Positions 35,524 through 45,990 of a DNA stretch of 64,000 nt are shown in pieces. The notes below the pieces were generated by a model. That model was not told the origin of the DNA and ran no database searches. It saw only the letters and a list, made by a program, of their open reading frames with translations. The stretch covers positions 19,484,305-19,548,304 of the forward strand of contig JAPWDM010000006.1 in assembly GCA_035578155.1 (NCBI GenBank), read 5' to 3'. Each line of letters begins with the position of its first letter. The first letter of the stretch is position 1. Position numbers and translations under genes: made by a program. The stretch comes from Brachynemurus nebulosus. Lineage: Eukaryota; Arthropoda; Insecta; Neuroptera; Myrmeleontidae.

Positions 35524-38500
35524 TGTCGTTGCCGTCAGTACTAGCCTGAAATTTAGATGGTCTTTTTAATTTCTGTTTGTGAAGTTTCCGATTTTTCTTA
35601 TCTCTAATAGTAAGTCTTCTATTTTGTTTTACGGAGGTTTCTTTGAATTTTTTATGTAGCTTATTGTTATGTTTGTTCTCTTGTAAGTAGGCTTTTGTGT
35701 TAGGCTGGTAAGTTAGTGGTTCGTCTCTGTCTCTATTTAGTTTAATAATTAGGTCATGTTTCTTTCCTAAAGTATGGTTATATACTTTTTCGTATAGTTC
35801 TTGTTGTTTGTCATTGATTTCTTGGAGGTCAGGTTTTACTTTTAAATCGTATGGTCTACCAAAAAATAGCTCGAACGGGGTGTATTTAGTTACTGAGTGT
35901 ATTGAGTTATTGTAGGTGAAAACTGCAGCTAAGAGTTTACGTTTGGGGGACATTGTAATATCGCTATTGTCGTTATGAACTATACGATATATTTCTAAAA
36001 GTGTCGAGTGAAAACGTTCAACTGGGGAGTTGGAGTTTGAGCTACGAACGGAAGTGATGTGTAGGTTGATATTGTATTGTTCACAGAATTCTTTGAATCG
36101 TATTGAGTCAAAACCTTTCTCAGAATCCGCGACTAATGTTTTGGGGTGACCGTACGTTGCTATGAATTTTGAAAGGGCTTCAATCAAATGTAAACTATTC
36201 CTTGTTTCTAAGAGATATGCTTGAGCGAATTTCGAAAATTTGTCAATAATTGTGAATATGGTGTTTTTGTCAACGTAGAATATATCGCAATGTGCTATTT
36301 CTAATGGTTGGGATGGTGTTGTTGTTAACTGGAATTTCTGTTTGGGGGGCCTCCTATCATACTTGTTTTCGTTACAGATTTTACAATGACTTATATAATA
36401 GGATACTTTAGATTTAAGATTCGGGAAATAGTACCCCCGTCTCAAGTGAGCTATTGTTTCATTTATTCCCCGATGGTTACTGTTCTTATGGTAATTTGAG
36501 ATTATTTGGTCTTGTTCGTCGTCGTTCAATATGTCGGGTAGAATTTTCGTACACCGGACTAGTCGAAATTGTCTTCCTTGTGAAAAGTATTCTACATATA
36601 TGTCTTGAAATTTTTTAAATAAAGAGTCTTCTACACAGTAAATGGCTGTCAGTCTGTTTGGTGAGATATATTGTCTGATTATATTAATTATTAGCTCGTC
36701 GTTGTAGCTAGGATATTGAAATATTTGTCTTTTCTTTGTTTTGAATAATATTTCGTATTTTCTGTTTGGTTTACTTTTGTTTCGCTTTAAAATAATTTGT
36801 TGACTGAAATCGTTTAAGGGGTTTTCGGCTATTGGTATGTATGGGGTACTGTCTTCATCAGCGCTGTGAGCTGAATTCGTGTCTGATAGATCTATTGTAA
36901 CGTGAGTTGAAGTGTTACTGGCAGTCTCGTTATTGTTTAGTTCGGAAATTTTTACTCGAGAAAGTGCGTCCGCGTTCGTGTTATTTTTACCGGATTTATG
37001 GATGATAGTATAGTCGAACTCTTCCAGCTTTAAGCGCCATCGAACCAATTTGCTATTTGGTTCCTTGAGCGACATTAACCATGTCAGCGGTTTGTGGTCG
37101 GTTATGATCTTAAATTTTCTTCCGAACAAGTATGGTCGGAAGTACTTTGTCGCCCAGACTATTGCGAGCAGCTCTTTCTCAATAGTGGAGTAGTTCTGTT
37201 CGCTTTTCGTCAATGTTCGACTGGCATAACAAACAGGTCTGTCTTGTCCCACGGGACCTTGGGACAATATGGCCCCTATAGCAATGTTGCTGGCATCTGT
37301 TGTCAGATTGAACGGTTTGGTAAAGTCGGGGTATGCTAAAACTGGTTCGTCTATTAGTAGTTTTTTGCACGTTTCGAAAGTCTTTACATAGTCGGGAGTA
37401 AGTTTTATTTCTTCTCCTTTCCGTAAGCATTGCGTCATGGGTTTTGTCAGCTTCGCGAAGTCCTTAATAAACCTTCTATAATATCCTAAGAGACCAAGAA
37501 AGCTTTTAATTTCTCGCGCTGTTTTGGGGATCGGGAAGTTAACTACAGCCTTTATTTTATCTGGGTTTGGTTTTACACCTTCGCTGGATACTACATGTCC
37601 GAGAAATGCTACTTCTTTGCACAGGAACTCGCATTTGTCTGGTTGGATTTTTAGATTTGCTGCTCGGAGTCTATCAAAAACTTTCTGCAAGTTCTCAATA
37701 TGCTCTTGTAGTGAGGTGGAGTAGATGATTATATCATCCATATATACGAGACATATGGTACCTTGTAAGTCGCCGAGGACGTTATCCATTACCCTTTGAA
37801 AGGTCGCTGGTGCGTTCTTCAATCCAAAGGGCATACGGACATATTCGAAGTGGCCATGTTCCACCGTGAATGCGGTTTTTGGAATGTCTTTGGTGTTTAT
37901 TTCTATCTGGTGGAAGCCGTTCGCGAGGTCGAGGGTTGTAAAATACATACTCCGGCCTAACTTATCTAAGATATCATTAATATTCGGTATCGGATACTTA
38001 TCATCGATCGTTTTCTCATTAAGTTTCCGATAGTCGACGACCAGTCTCCATTTTTGCTTACCACTGGCGTCTCTCTTTTTTGGTACGATCCAAATAGGAG
38101 ACGACCACGGCGAATAACTTGGCCGAATGATACCCTGTTTCAATAATTTACTGATCTGTTCGCGCACTTCGCTTTTGTGAATTTCCGGGTATCGATACGA
38201 CTTTGTATATATTGGTACGTCATCTACAGTTTTGATCGAATGTTTGATTTTGTTCGTGAAGGTCAGATCTTGTCCTTCCCGATAAAATATGTCCTCGTAG
38301 TCCCTACAGAGTTTATAGATATATCGTTTCTCTTCGTCATTTAGGTGATCAGTTCGTAATAGGTCTTTCACTTGAACATTGTCTGTGTCGTTGTCATTTT
38401 GGATATTAAAATTACAAAATTCAGAGTAAGATTCGTTACTGTCGTATTGTTGTACTTTAAGGGGTTGTTCTATTAAAAATTGTTTTTGTAGTTCCGAACA

Positions 38501-39106
38501 GTTAACTACTTCAACATAGGAATACCAATCGTTAGCGCGATATATTCCCTCGGGTATAATTAAATCTCTCTCTATTTCTATTGGTTTAATGTAAATATCC
38601 CCTGACTGAATATCTACAGGTAAATATGCTATTATTTTGGTATTAGGTGGAACTTTATACAATTTTGACATGAAATTTGGTTTCAATAGTAATGGTATAG
38701 TTGCTCTGTTCGTAACTAATATCTTGTTATTGAAGTCTAACTTTGCTTGAAGTTGTGTCAGTAAGTCTAGTCCGATTAGTCCGTCGAAGTATTGATGAAA
38801 TTTGAAAAGCAGAAATTTAAATGGCTCTGTTGTGTTAAATTCCGTGAATCCGTTTAATGTTACTTGTTTGTCTATTGTATGTTTGTTAAAGACAGTTGTT
38901 ATGGCAATTGGTTTAACGGTTTGAACTATACTTTTGTGAATTAATTTTGGATCCAAAAATGAACTAGAACTGCCTGTATCAATGAGAAATTTTAATAACT
39001 GACCGTCTAAATCTCTAATATGAATGTATGGTAGAACGTTCGTGTTATGAGTGTTTACGTCTAAATATCCGATTTGTCGTCCGAGGCTGCTGGCAGAAAA
39101 TTTTCG
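35432..39106 (-). CDS. pol: Pol: protease, reverse transcriptase, RNase H, integrase
   Basis: The open frame has 1224 codons and no useful ATG at its start, consistent with synthesis by -1 frameshift from gag. In open-frame numbering the aspartic protease has its DTG at 43-45. The reverse transcriptase shows LDLANGF (catalytic Asp near 393) and the YMDD box at 455-458. RNase H has its first Asp at 604 (TDAS) and another at 670 (TDHKP). The integrase zinc finger is His873, His878, Cys908 and Cys911, and the catalytic triad is Asp941, Asp994 and Glu1030, with the classic 35-residue spacing between the last two. A basic tail follows and no chromodomain is seen. All catalytic residues are present, so the enzyme set looks functional. 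The 3' end overlaps env by 92 nt, as is usual in errantiviruses. Confidence 0.95.
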   Translation of the reverse strand, partial: RKFSASSLGRQIGYLDVNTHNTNVLPYIHIRDLDGQLLKFLIDTGSSSSFLDPKLIHKSIVQTVKPIAITTVFNKHTIDKQVTLNGFTEFNTTEPFKFLLFKFHQYFDGLIGLDLLTQLQAKLDFNNKILVTNRATIPLLLKPNFMSKLYKVPPNTKIIAYLPVDIQSGDIYIKPIEIERDLIIPEGIYRANDWYSYVEVVNCSELQKQFLIEQPLKVQQYDSNESYSEFCNFNIQNDNDTDNVQVKDLLRTDHLNDEEKRYIYKLCRDYEDIFYREGQDLTFTNKIKHSIKTVDDVPIYTKSYRYPEIHKSEVREQISKLLKQGIIRPSYSPWSSPIWIVPKKRDASGKQKWRLVVDYRKLNEKTIDDKYPIPNINDILDKLGRSMYFTTLDLANGFHQIEINTKDIPKTAFTVEHGHFEYVRMPFGLKNAPATFQRVMDNVLGDLQGTICLVYMDDIIIYSTSLQEHIENLQKVFDRLRAANLKIQPDKCEFLCKEVAFLGHVVSSEGVKPNPDKIKAVVNFPIPKTAREIKSFLGLLGYYRRFIKDFAKLTKPMTQCLRKGEEIKLTPDYVKTFETCKKLLIDEPVLAYPDFTKPFNLTTDASNIAIGAILSQGPVGQDRPVCYASRTLTKSEQNYSTIEKELLAIVWATKYFRPYLFGRKFKIITDHKPLTWLMSLKEPNSKLVRWRLKLEEFDYTIIHKSGKNNTNADALSRVKISELNNNETASNTSTHVTIDLSDTNSAHSADEDSTPYIPIAENPLNDFSQQIILKRNKSKPNRKYEILFKTKKRQIFQYPSYNDELIINIIRQYISPNRLTAIYCVEDSLFKKFQDIYVEYFSQGRQFRLVRCTKILPDILNDDEQDQIISNYHKNSNHRGINETIAHLRRGYYFPNLKSKVSYYISHCKICNENKYDRRPPKQKFQLTTTPSQPLEIAHCDIFYVDKNTIFTIIDKFSKFAQAYLLETRNSLHLIEALSKFIATYGHPKTLVADSEKGFDSIRFKEFCEQYNINLHITSVRSSNSNSPVERFHSTLLEIYRIVHNDNSDITMSPKRKLLAAVFTYNNSIHSVTKYTPFELFFGRPYDLKVKPDLQEINDKQQELYEKVYNHTLGKKHDLIIKLNRDRDEPLTYQPNTKAYLQENKHNNKLHKKFKETSVKQNRRLTIRDKKNRKLHKQKLKRPSKFQASTDGNDNGTKDGNDGLNKQPRNIVDEPRAGPSRERL
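35546..35547 (-). promoter_or_regulatory. Candidate env splice acceptor
   Basis: The minus strand reads AAATTTCAG followed by an open stretch in the env frame that runs into the first env ATG. It is 22 nt upstream of that ATG and inside the 3' end of pol. Joining it to the donor at 40574 keeps the env frame open without a stop and gives a predicted product of 541 residues with a hydrophobic N-terminus. Confidence 0.6.
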
Positions 39107-40536
39107 TCATCAATTTCTATTTCGTCTTTAATAGGGGTGAAATCATCCAGTTGTTGGTAGTACTGGTTGTATTGGTGTTCGTAGGAGTCGGGTTCGTTAA
39201 GTGTGTTGTATAGGTAATGTTCGTCATACTGGTCTGGATGTATGTTCTGTTGTGCGTATTCCGCTTCGACATTAAATAATTCTTTTGATTGGAAATTTGG
39301 AGGACCGGTAGTTTGAAAGTATCTATTCGGTGGGGGTAAATGATTGGGTTGAGCCCTGTACGAATTATTTTGGAATCTAGACATTCGTGTGTTACCGCTG
39401 GATGTATCCATTGGTACTGGTTTAGGTAATGGTTGTCGAGGTGGTGGCTGTGACTGTAATTGTGTTGAATTTGGCTGTTTGAAGTTGTTGGTATGAGGGG
39501 GTAAATTGTTAGGAAATTGTGTTCTTTGGTACATTGGATTGGGTCTGAAAGGGTTGTACTGGTAATTTTGGTATAATATAGGTGGTCTGTTTGTGGAGAT
39601 TGGTAAAGAGTTTGGACGTGTTGTGTAATTTGTTGTGGGTTTACTGGTTGTAGGTTTGCTTGATGAATGGGCCATATTCCTCACGTAATAGATATTCTGT
39701 TCTTTAAGACAATAGTTCAGCGCTTCGGTCAATGAGTTTGGTTTCATTGCACGTATGGTTGAACCGATGGGTTCTTTAAGTCCTATCAGAAATGTATTGA
39801 GACACATTTCATGATGAAGTTTTTGTTTTGCTTTAATTACGTTAATGTCCGGTTCGTGTATTTGTATGTGGTTAGTCATAGTAGAAAGTAATTCGATTAT
39901 GCGACTGTAAAATTGTTCGACTGTATCGTTTCCTTGTTTCAGCGAGTGTAGATCCCTAATTAAGGAAGTTTCGTTTCTCTTATCACTATAATGCAATACG
40001 AGATTTTGCTTGATTTCATGCCAGTTAATTGAGGTGCCATACATATTTAATACTTCATTCGCTTGGCCTACTATCTTATTTCTAATTGCCCTAAGAATAA
40101 ATTTTCCATAACTACTATTTTCTACATTTGGGATTAATGCTAGCAGCTCCTCAACATTGTTTAAAAAGTCATATAACAGTCTGGGATTCCCATCAAAAGT
40201 AGGTAAATCCTTTACCGCATCAGGTATTCTTAAACTATTGTATATTTCTAAAGGAGTCGGGGTTGCCATTATTGTGGTAGTGTTAATATTATTACTAATT
40301 AAATTACTTAAGAGGTTTGTATCAATTGAATTATTTACTAATACGTTATTAGAATATTCTCTATCAGTTAAATTATTAATTGTTTCGTTAATAGTGCCAA
40401 TATTGTCTTGTTCAGGACAACTAGCAAGTTCGACACTGCTTCCGTGTTCCTCGGATATAGTATCGGAAGAACTTCCCCGTTTAGAATAAGGTGATACTCT
40501 TAATGATACAAGCTTATTTTTTGGACGATTGGACAT
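39061..40536 (-). CDS. gag: Gag structural polyprotein
   Basis: This 491-residue protein would form the intracellular particle and bind the genomic RNA. Residues 1-90 are polar and Ser/Asn-rich. Residues about 91-300 form the conserved gag core, with the FDGNP signature at 114-118 followed by LLYDFLNNVEELL, a pattern shared by errantivirus Gag. The last third (about 300-430) is rich in Pro, Gln and Asn and the C-terminus is acidic. No CCHC zinc knuckle is visible, which is normal for errantiviruses and unlike vertebrate retroviruses. The first ATG is used because the frame is Gag-like but weakly conserved upstream; a second ATG at residue 90 (MATPTP) is an alternative start. The last 46 nt overlap the pol frame, with a slippery site in the overlap. 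Confidence 0.9.
   Translation of the reverse strand: MSNRPKNKLVSLRVSPYSKRGSSSDTISEEHGSSVELASCPEQDNIGTINETINNLTDREYSNNVLVNNSIDTNLLSNLISNNINTTTIMATPTPLEIYNSLRIPDAVKDLPTFDGNPRLLYDFLNNVEELLALIPNVENSSYGKFILRAIRNKIVGQANEVLNMYGTSINWHEIKQNLVLHYSDKRNETSLIRDLHSLKQGNDTVEQFYSRIIELLSTMTNHIQIHEPDINVIKAKQKLHHEMCLNTFLIGLKEPIGSTIRAMKPNSLTEALNYCLKEQNIYYVRNMAHSSSKPTTSKPTTNYTTRPNSLPISTNRPPILYQNYQYNPFRPNPMYQRTQFPNNLPPHTNNFKQPNSTQLQSQPPPRQPLPKPVPMDTSSGNTRMSRFQNNSYRAQPNHLPPPNRYFQTTGPPNFQSKELFNVEAEYAQQNIHPDQYDEHYLYNTLNEPDSYEHQYNQYYQQLDDFTPIKDEIEIDDENFLPAASDDKSDI
39097..39103 (-). promoter_or_regulatory. -1 ribosomal frameshift slippery heptamer
   Basis: In the gag frame the minus strand reads A-AAT-TTT, which fits the X-XXY-YYZ rule for -1 slippage. 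It lies inside the 46-nt window (39061-39106) where gag and pol are both open, and pol is in the -1 frame relative to gag. The pol frame has a stop at 39107-39109, just upstream, so slippage must occur here or slightly downstream. I did not identify a downstream pseudoknot. Confidence 0.75.
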
Positions 40537-40832
40537 AGGAAAAAGCGAGTAACAATTGTAATAATCGACTTACGTGAACCAGATGTAGAACATTCCGTTG
40601 GTAATGTGCCTTCACCAGCTTATTTCTCCTGGTTCCGTTGATTGATGTTGTAGGTTCGTAATCCAAACACTTGAAAGTGACCAGGTGATCCTGTGATTGT
40701 ATTGGTGCCGCTAGTAGTGGAAACCCTCCAAGTCTCGATTTTCTTTCGAGGTCGAAAAGCACTACCGATGATCCGACGATTAGTACTGTTCGCGAGTTTA
40801 ACCGAAGTTTCTAGAGCACACAATTATCCGTA
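40537..40832 (-). other. Retroelement leader (5' UTR)
   Basis: This stretch between the primer site and the gag start codon has no long frame. It contains a strong splice-donor sequence at 40568-40573 and an upstream ATG at 40591-40593 that is used only in the spliced env model. It should also hold packaging signals, which I cannot recognise. Confidence 0.7.
40568..40573 (-). promoter_or_regulatory. Candidate env splice donor
   Basis: The minus strand reads CAC|GTAAGT, a full GTAAGT donor, between the primer site and gag. Errantivirus env is known to be made from a spliced mRNA with its donor near the gag start. A start codon 20 nt upstream of the junction (40591-40593) is in the right phase for env. 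Confidence 0.65.
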
Positions 40833-40843
40833 CGACTGCGCCA
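40833..40843 (-). promoter_or_regulatory. Primer binding site for tRNA-Ser
   Basis: Read on the minus strand the site is TGGCGCAGTCG, complementary to the 3' CCA end of insect tRNA-Ser, the primer known for the 17.6/297 group. It directly abuts the 5' LTR, where minus-strand DNA synthesis must start. The match is 11 nt; beyond it the sequence diverges from the longer match I would expect. Confidence 0.85.
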
Positions 40844-41242
40844 ATTAAGTTCACTCGAAAAATAATAGAGTTTTTAAAAAGAATTACAATGTTATTTTAT
40901 TTAATCTTTAGTCACAAAACAATAATTACAAAAATTTATTATTACAATAATCGTCAATACAATAAGCTTGTAGTTTTATGTCAAGGAAGTAACTTGTTGC
41001 TGGCCGGTTGATCTTCTTTATTTATAGGCTTCATAATGCTGATTCGATATGCACATGTCACTGGATCAGTTTCCCAGTGATGCGATGTTTGTGAGAATTG
41101 TGAATTATGCATTTTTGATACAGTGCAAATTCCACCATTTCCGTTGGACTGAATATTTGAAATCGACATTTGAAATCTGATACTCTCTGCAGTGTCATCA
41201 TTTATGTGTCTATTGTGTTAAGCGTGTGAAGAGACTGTAACT
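40843..41242 (-). repeat. 5' LTR of the retroelement (promoter side)
   Basis: This is the partner of the LTR at 33565-33964, same length and apparently the same sequence. It lies upstream of gag on the minus strand and so should carry the promoter. The transcription start was not identified from sequence. The boundary with the primer site shares one base, so the LTR could end at 40843 or 40844. A (TA)n tract follows immediately at 41243. Confidence 0.95.
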
Positions 41243-41358
41243 ATATATATATATATATATATATATGTAGAAATATTTACAATAATTTAGTTTTTCTTTT
41301 AATATATATTTAATTTTTTTTATTTATATATATATGTATATGTATATATATATTTATA

Positions 41359-41423
<65 letters not shown>

Positions 41424-41449
41424 CTATATATATACATATATATCCCTGT

Positions 41450-41530
<81 letters not shown>
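41243..41530. repeat. (TA)n-rich tract right of the retroelement
   Basis: TA tract at 41243-41265, then after the inverted-repeat arm a run of interrupted (TA)n from about 41322 to 41530. Frames of alternating Tyr and Ile through it are artefacts of the repeat. Confidence 0.95.
41266..41303. repeat. Right 38-bp arm of inverted repeat flanking the element
   Basis: Exact reverse complement of 33448-33485, lying just beyond the TA tract right of the 5' LTR. Confidence 0.85.
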
Positions 41531-41540
41531 CAACGTTTTC

Positions 41541-41590
41541 AAGAAATTTCTTAAAAATCAGGTATTTCGTTCTTGAGTTATCGTACCCTC
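41541..41590. repeat. Fragment of the dispersed 'R1' repeat
   Basis: About 50 bp matching the end portion of the palindrome at 32800-32850 (…TTCGTTCTTGAGTTATCGT). It follows a TA tract. Confidence 0.7.
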
Positions 41591-41836
41591 TTTTAAAATA
41601 GTTGCTGTACCTATGTACTCTTACTTGTTCTTACATCAAAATTATACATGTACCTATCATAATTGTGTGATCGTATGGGCATATGTACCATATTGGCGTT
41701 ATACATATTATATACACTATATCTTCTTTGACTATACATATGTAGTGTGTCGAATATGTGCTTAGACTGTGAGTAACTTAAGACTTTAAGATTACATCAC
41801 TTAAGATTACATTTCTAAGATCACATTCTAAGACAC

Positions 41837-42360
<524 letters not shown>

Positions 42361-42581
42361 GTGACGCTACAAATCTAAATTGTTGCATAGAAAACAAGTG
42401 ATTTTTTTAAAAACTATACATATTATAGGTACCTACGAAATTTGAAAAAGAATTAGAAGAAAAGATTAGAGAAGCACAAATAGAAGATATACGTTGTTGA
42501 AAAACAAATCATGGTGTAAATGAATTATTGACCTAAAATTTCGCAAAAATTAATTATATTTTCACAAATAATTTTCTTAAG

Positions 42582-42999
42582 CGGCCCCTACACGCTCAAT
42601 AATATTGCACAAAATCTGAGGTTGTACAATATTATTGATCGTCTGTAGGTTATATTGAAGAGTTATATAATATATTGTACTGATCAAAATCAGTTTGAAA
42701 TATATTGTACAATGAATGAATATTGTAACGTCTGTAGGCTCTGAAGATATTATTGCGCAATACCATTTTATTTTTTTAAGTTTCGATTTGTTAATTATTT
42801 TGTAATGTCATATTTGATGGCTATTATTTGAACCAGTTTGACTTACTAATTTGCAAGACTAATCATTTATTTAATGCTTCACAACGTCTATATTTATTGT
42901 ACAAATTTCTTTTACAAATTATTGAATTGTCTGGAGGGAAGTTCAATAAATTGTACAAGTTGCTTGGACAATATTATTCAGCATGTAGGTTCCGCTTTA
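42582..42999. mobile_element. Foldback MITE with CAATATTATT-rich ends
   Basis: Terminal inverted repeats TTAAGCGGCCCCTACACGCT and, reversed from the right end, TTAAAGCGGAACCTACATGC. Copies of the ACAATATTATT motif are iterated inward from both ends. No transposase frame. The end pattern resembles the elements at 6622, 28902 and 30018. Confidence 0.75.
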
Positions 43000-44312
43000 A
43001 TTTATAAAAAAAGTATTGTGGTGTATAGGCACTGAAAAGAACAAATCATTGAAAACTTTGCCTTGTTGCTATTGAACAGAAGCTAACATGTTATTGTAAA
43101 CGTTGAAACATCCTGTCATAGTACATAAAAATTATTATAACTGCATATAATGTTATACATATATACAATTTAACTAGGAAATTAAACATTGCAGATTTTT
43201 TTTACATCATATCTGGCATGTATATCCACCACTTTTCATCATACAGAAATCAAAAATCGTAAATATAGTATTTATGAAAAATATGTAGGTACAATAAACT
43301 TACTTAATCGATTTTTTCAAAAACACTTCTAACCAATAAAAGAGTGTCTTTAAATACAAAACTAATCAAGTTTACATAAATCCCACAGTCTCTCAAACAA
43401 AAATATTTTTGAACCAAAATTAGTTCTAATTAAGTTGCCTATAAGGCGTTATATCACTCTGGAAAAAAATTTTTCCAATTTTTTTTATTGGCTTAAATGA
43501 TATATCTTTCGAATCAGATCCAGAAGGAATTATGACTGTTGAAATATTTTCTAAAAGCCGTTTTGAATCCAATTTCTGAAACGACTTCGAGCGGTTACAA
43601 ACATTCAAATCGCAGCTCCGCTGCATGTCGAATTTTAGAGCTTCTCAATTTGGTCGATAACTTTTGGTTCGTTACAAGTCTATTATATTTCCATAGATAA
43701 CTCACAGATGACGTTAATGATTGGTATAAATACACAAAACCATAAACATATTTTAAAAATTTACATGCGTTTCTCTCAAAACTATATGTTTTCTAAAATT
43801 TTCATGAAGAAAATTAACTTTTTTCCAAAATTTCTCCTTATTCAAAAATTTTTACACTGTTGGAACGAGGAGAAAAAATCACACAAAAAAGGTCTTTAAA
43901 CTATTATTCTGTGTCAACTAGTTTCGAGAAAAACTAATTTTTGTAAACGGAAATTCGCTACGCTATGCAGGATGCTGTGATAAGAGTATTGAATAAGATA
44001 ACTCCAGCAATTGTCTTGAAATTTTACCTATATAAGCTCTTCCTAGATTATCTAGGGTGGTACACACGAAAGTAATTACCGTAATAACTCCAGTTTTATT
44101 CGGACCAATATCTGAAAAGATGACATTTCAAACGTTACATTGTAAAATGCAATAAATTTTATCAATGGTGTGAGAGCTGGGAAGACAAATATTACCAAAA
44201 TATATGTATATAATTATGAAAATTAATAAAAAAGCTGCATTAAACAAAGTTATACTTCTGTTTTTAACAGACTCTTAAAGACTTACATATTTTTAACTAC
44301 TTTATTGGGGTT
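43000..44312. other. Non-coding region
   Basis: No supported gene. 43432-43630 is a diverged copy of 14430-14600 (shared ACGACTTCGAGCGGTT). The R1 copy at 43770-43990 lies here. The rest is AT-rich with nothing recognised. Confidence 0.6.
43770..43990. repeat. Dispersed 'R1' repeat copy
   Basis: Ends with GGAAATTCGCTACGCTATGC and a purine-rich end, close to 10070-10276 in the same orientation and to 17944-18200 in the opposite one. Confidence 0.75.
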
Positions 44313-44586
44313 TTAAGGGGTTAGGGGTAGTCAGCGTTGTAAAAAATTGAGTATTTTAAATAATTTTTTTTTTTTTTTGAAAGTAGTTTAATTTATAAAA
44401 TAAATAATACAATATTATTATATTATGTTTTAACTTTATTTGACAAAAATTGAATTGACATAAAAAAACATTTATTGTAGACCAAATTATCGCCATATTT
44501 GTTGAACCCCGTCCTACAAGTCGTGTTTTGCAGTGATTATCATAATATTTTACTGGATCATTTAAAATCAAACAAAAAAAAAATTA

Positions 44587-44777
44587 TTAGTTTAATAGCT
44601 AATCTAGTGCCCGATCGAAGCTTTTTATTTTCTTGTAAAATATACAAAATGGCGACCTTTGATAATTTATTTTTCGATTTTCAAGAAAAAATTCATTAGT
44701 TTATTGTTTATAAGAAATACAAATTTTGATTTAAAAAAAAATCCTTAGATCGGGCACTAAATTAACTATTAAACTAA
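44587..44777. mobile_element. 190-bp foldback MITE
   Basis: Inverted ends TTAGTTTAATAGCTAATCTA / TTAGTTTAATAGTTAATTTA, each continuing with GTGCCCGATC. It lies inside the TTAA foldback. Confidence 0.8.
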
Positions 44778-45050
44778 GGTTTTTTTCTACTCCTACTATT
44801 AAAAGTAACATTTTGTGCACAGCTAACTATATGTAAAAATTAACAATTGCCTACACTGTGTGGAAATAGCAGTGGAAAATTATTTCGCACGGCTGAATAT
44901 AATAAAAAAGTTAGCTATGTCTGATTTAATATATAATGTCATATGTAATTCTAAAAATATACAAAGGTAGGTATGTTGATTATTTATTATTGTTTCCATA
45001 GTTTCAAAGTATGCTTTGGCAAAAATTTGAACATCTTACCACTGACATTA

Positions 45051-45781
45051 TAGGCTGGGTGCGTGATGGCAACGACATCTATAATATACATTTTTCCGGG
45101 CTCATTAACGAATATAAATAATGGTAACCGTGGAAATAAGTAAATTTAAAATATTTTTAAACAAACCGTAAAATCTGAATACAAATGTTTGCTTGCTATT
45201 TACAATTAATTTTTTTTATAAATAAATTTGAACAATTTGATTTTGTTCAGTTTGAACAATAAAATACTGGATGAAGTATAATAGTTATATTAAAAAAGTA
45301 ATTAAACAATTTTCGACGTTAATATGGATATAATTATCAAGACAGTATTTCCCTCCAACCTCGGACTATGCAGAGGAAAAAGTTGCTGGTGCCGGTGAAG
45401 TACGTCAGGGAAATTCGAGAATTAAGAAATGCTGGCATAAGTCATAATTAGTTTAATGCAGAGTCATAACACAAACATCAATAACTTTAACTCGTTATGA
45501 AACATTATTTCATGTAACTATGTGAGTTAAAATACACCAAATATTTTTAATTCTGTATTTATGGATTGACGTGTAGACGTTAATACTGTTGACAGATAAA
45601 TAAGGAATGACATATTAGTTGCAACTGTGTTTATAATCAAAGTGCATCAATGTAAATATTTTTATTTAATATTTTTTATTATACTATAAACACATATGAG
45701 CCCGTATTAATGCTTGTTTTCGCCACTGCTCACGCTGCAATCGATTTAATTGTCCCCACCATATACTTCGCACGCTGCCTA
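45051..45781. mobile_element. TA-flanked MITE, copy C
   Basis: Third copy of the family at 7210-7900 and 15948-16637, more diverged and about 40 bp longer. The ends are GGCTGGGTGCGTGATGGC and, from the right, TAGGCAGCGTGCGAAGTA, flanked by TA. Confidence 0.85.
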
Positions 45782-45885
45782 TAAATTTAAAAAATTTTTA
45801 CTACTTATTTAAATTTTATTTTAATTACTTATGTTAAATTTTACGAAAAAAATGTGCTCGTAGAAAAAGTATAGTGTAAAATACG

Positions 45886-45990
45886 TGGGAAAAGCTTATT
45901 TCTCACTCATATGAATTGTTGCGCGAGCCCGCTCACTCAACAAACTCATATTCGTGAGAAATAAGCCTCTTTTCCCACTTATTGTACAAT
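45886..45990. repeat. Short hairpin repeat
   Basis: TGGGAAAAGCTTATTTCTCA pairs with the reversed right side, with a central CGCGAGCCCGCTCACTC segment. It resembles in style the foldback at 5617-5870. Confidence 0.65.

Larger units (their letters stand above)
33565..41242 (-). mobile_element. Intact errantivirus-like (Gypsy clade) LTR retroelement
   Basis: This is a 7.68-kb provirus-like element read on the minus strand: 5' LTR, primer site, leader, gag, pol, env, polypurine tract, 3' LTR. The two 400-bp LTRs appear identical by eye, and gag, pol and env have no internal stop. The element is visibly less AT-rich than its surroundings. The primer site matches the 3' end of insect tRNA-Ser, as in the 17.6/297 group of errantiviruses, and it lies in a TA tract, matching the ATAT-type target preference known for that group. 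A 4-bp ATAT duplication fits at both edges but cannot be proven inside (TA)n. Errantiviruses move between cells of the germ line through Env or simply retrotranspose. Identical LTRs imply a recent insertion. Confidence 0.96.

Noticed and set aside
40620..40823. 67-codon frame in the retroelement leader
   Set aside because: It is not conserved in type, lies in the 5' UTR, and overlaps another short frame; no sign of an accessory gene.
33561..41246. Proof of a 4-bp ATAT target duplication
   Set aside because: The flanks are TA repeats, so ATAT occurs at every register and cannot be counted as evidence.
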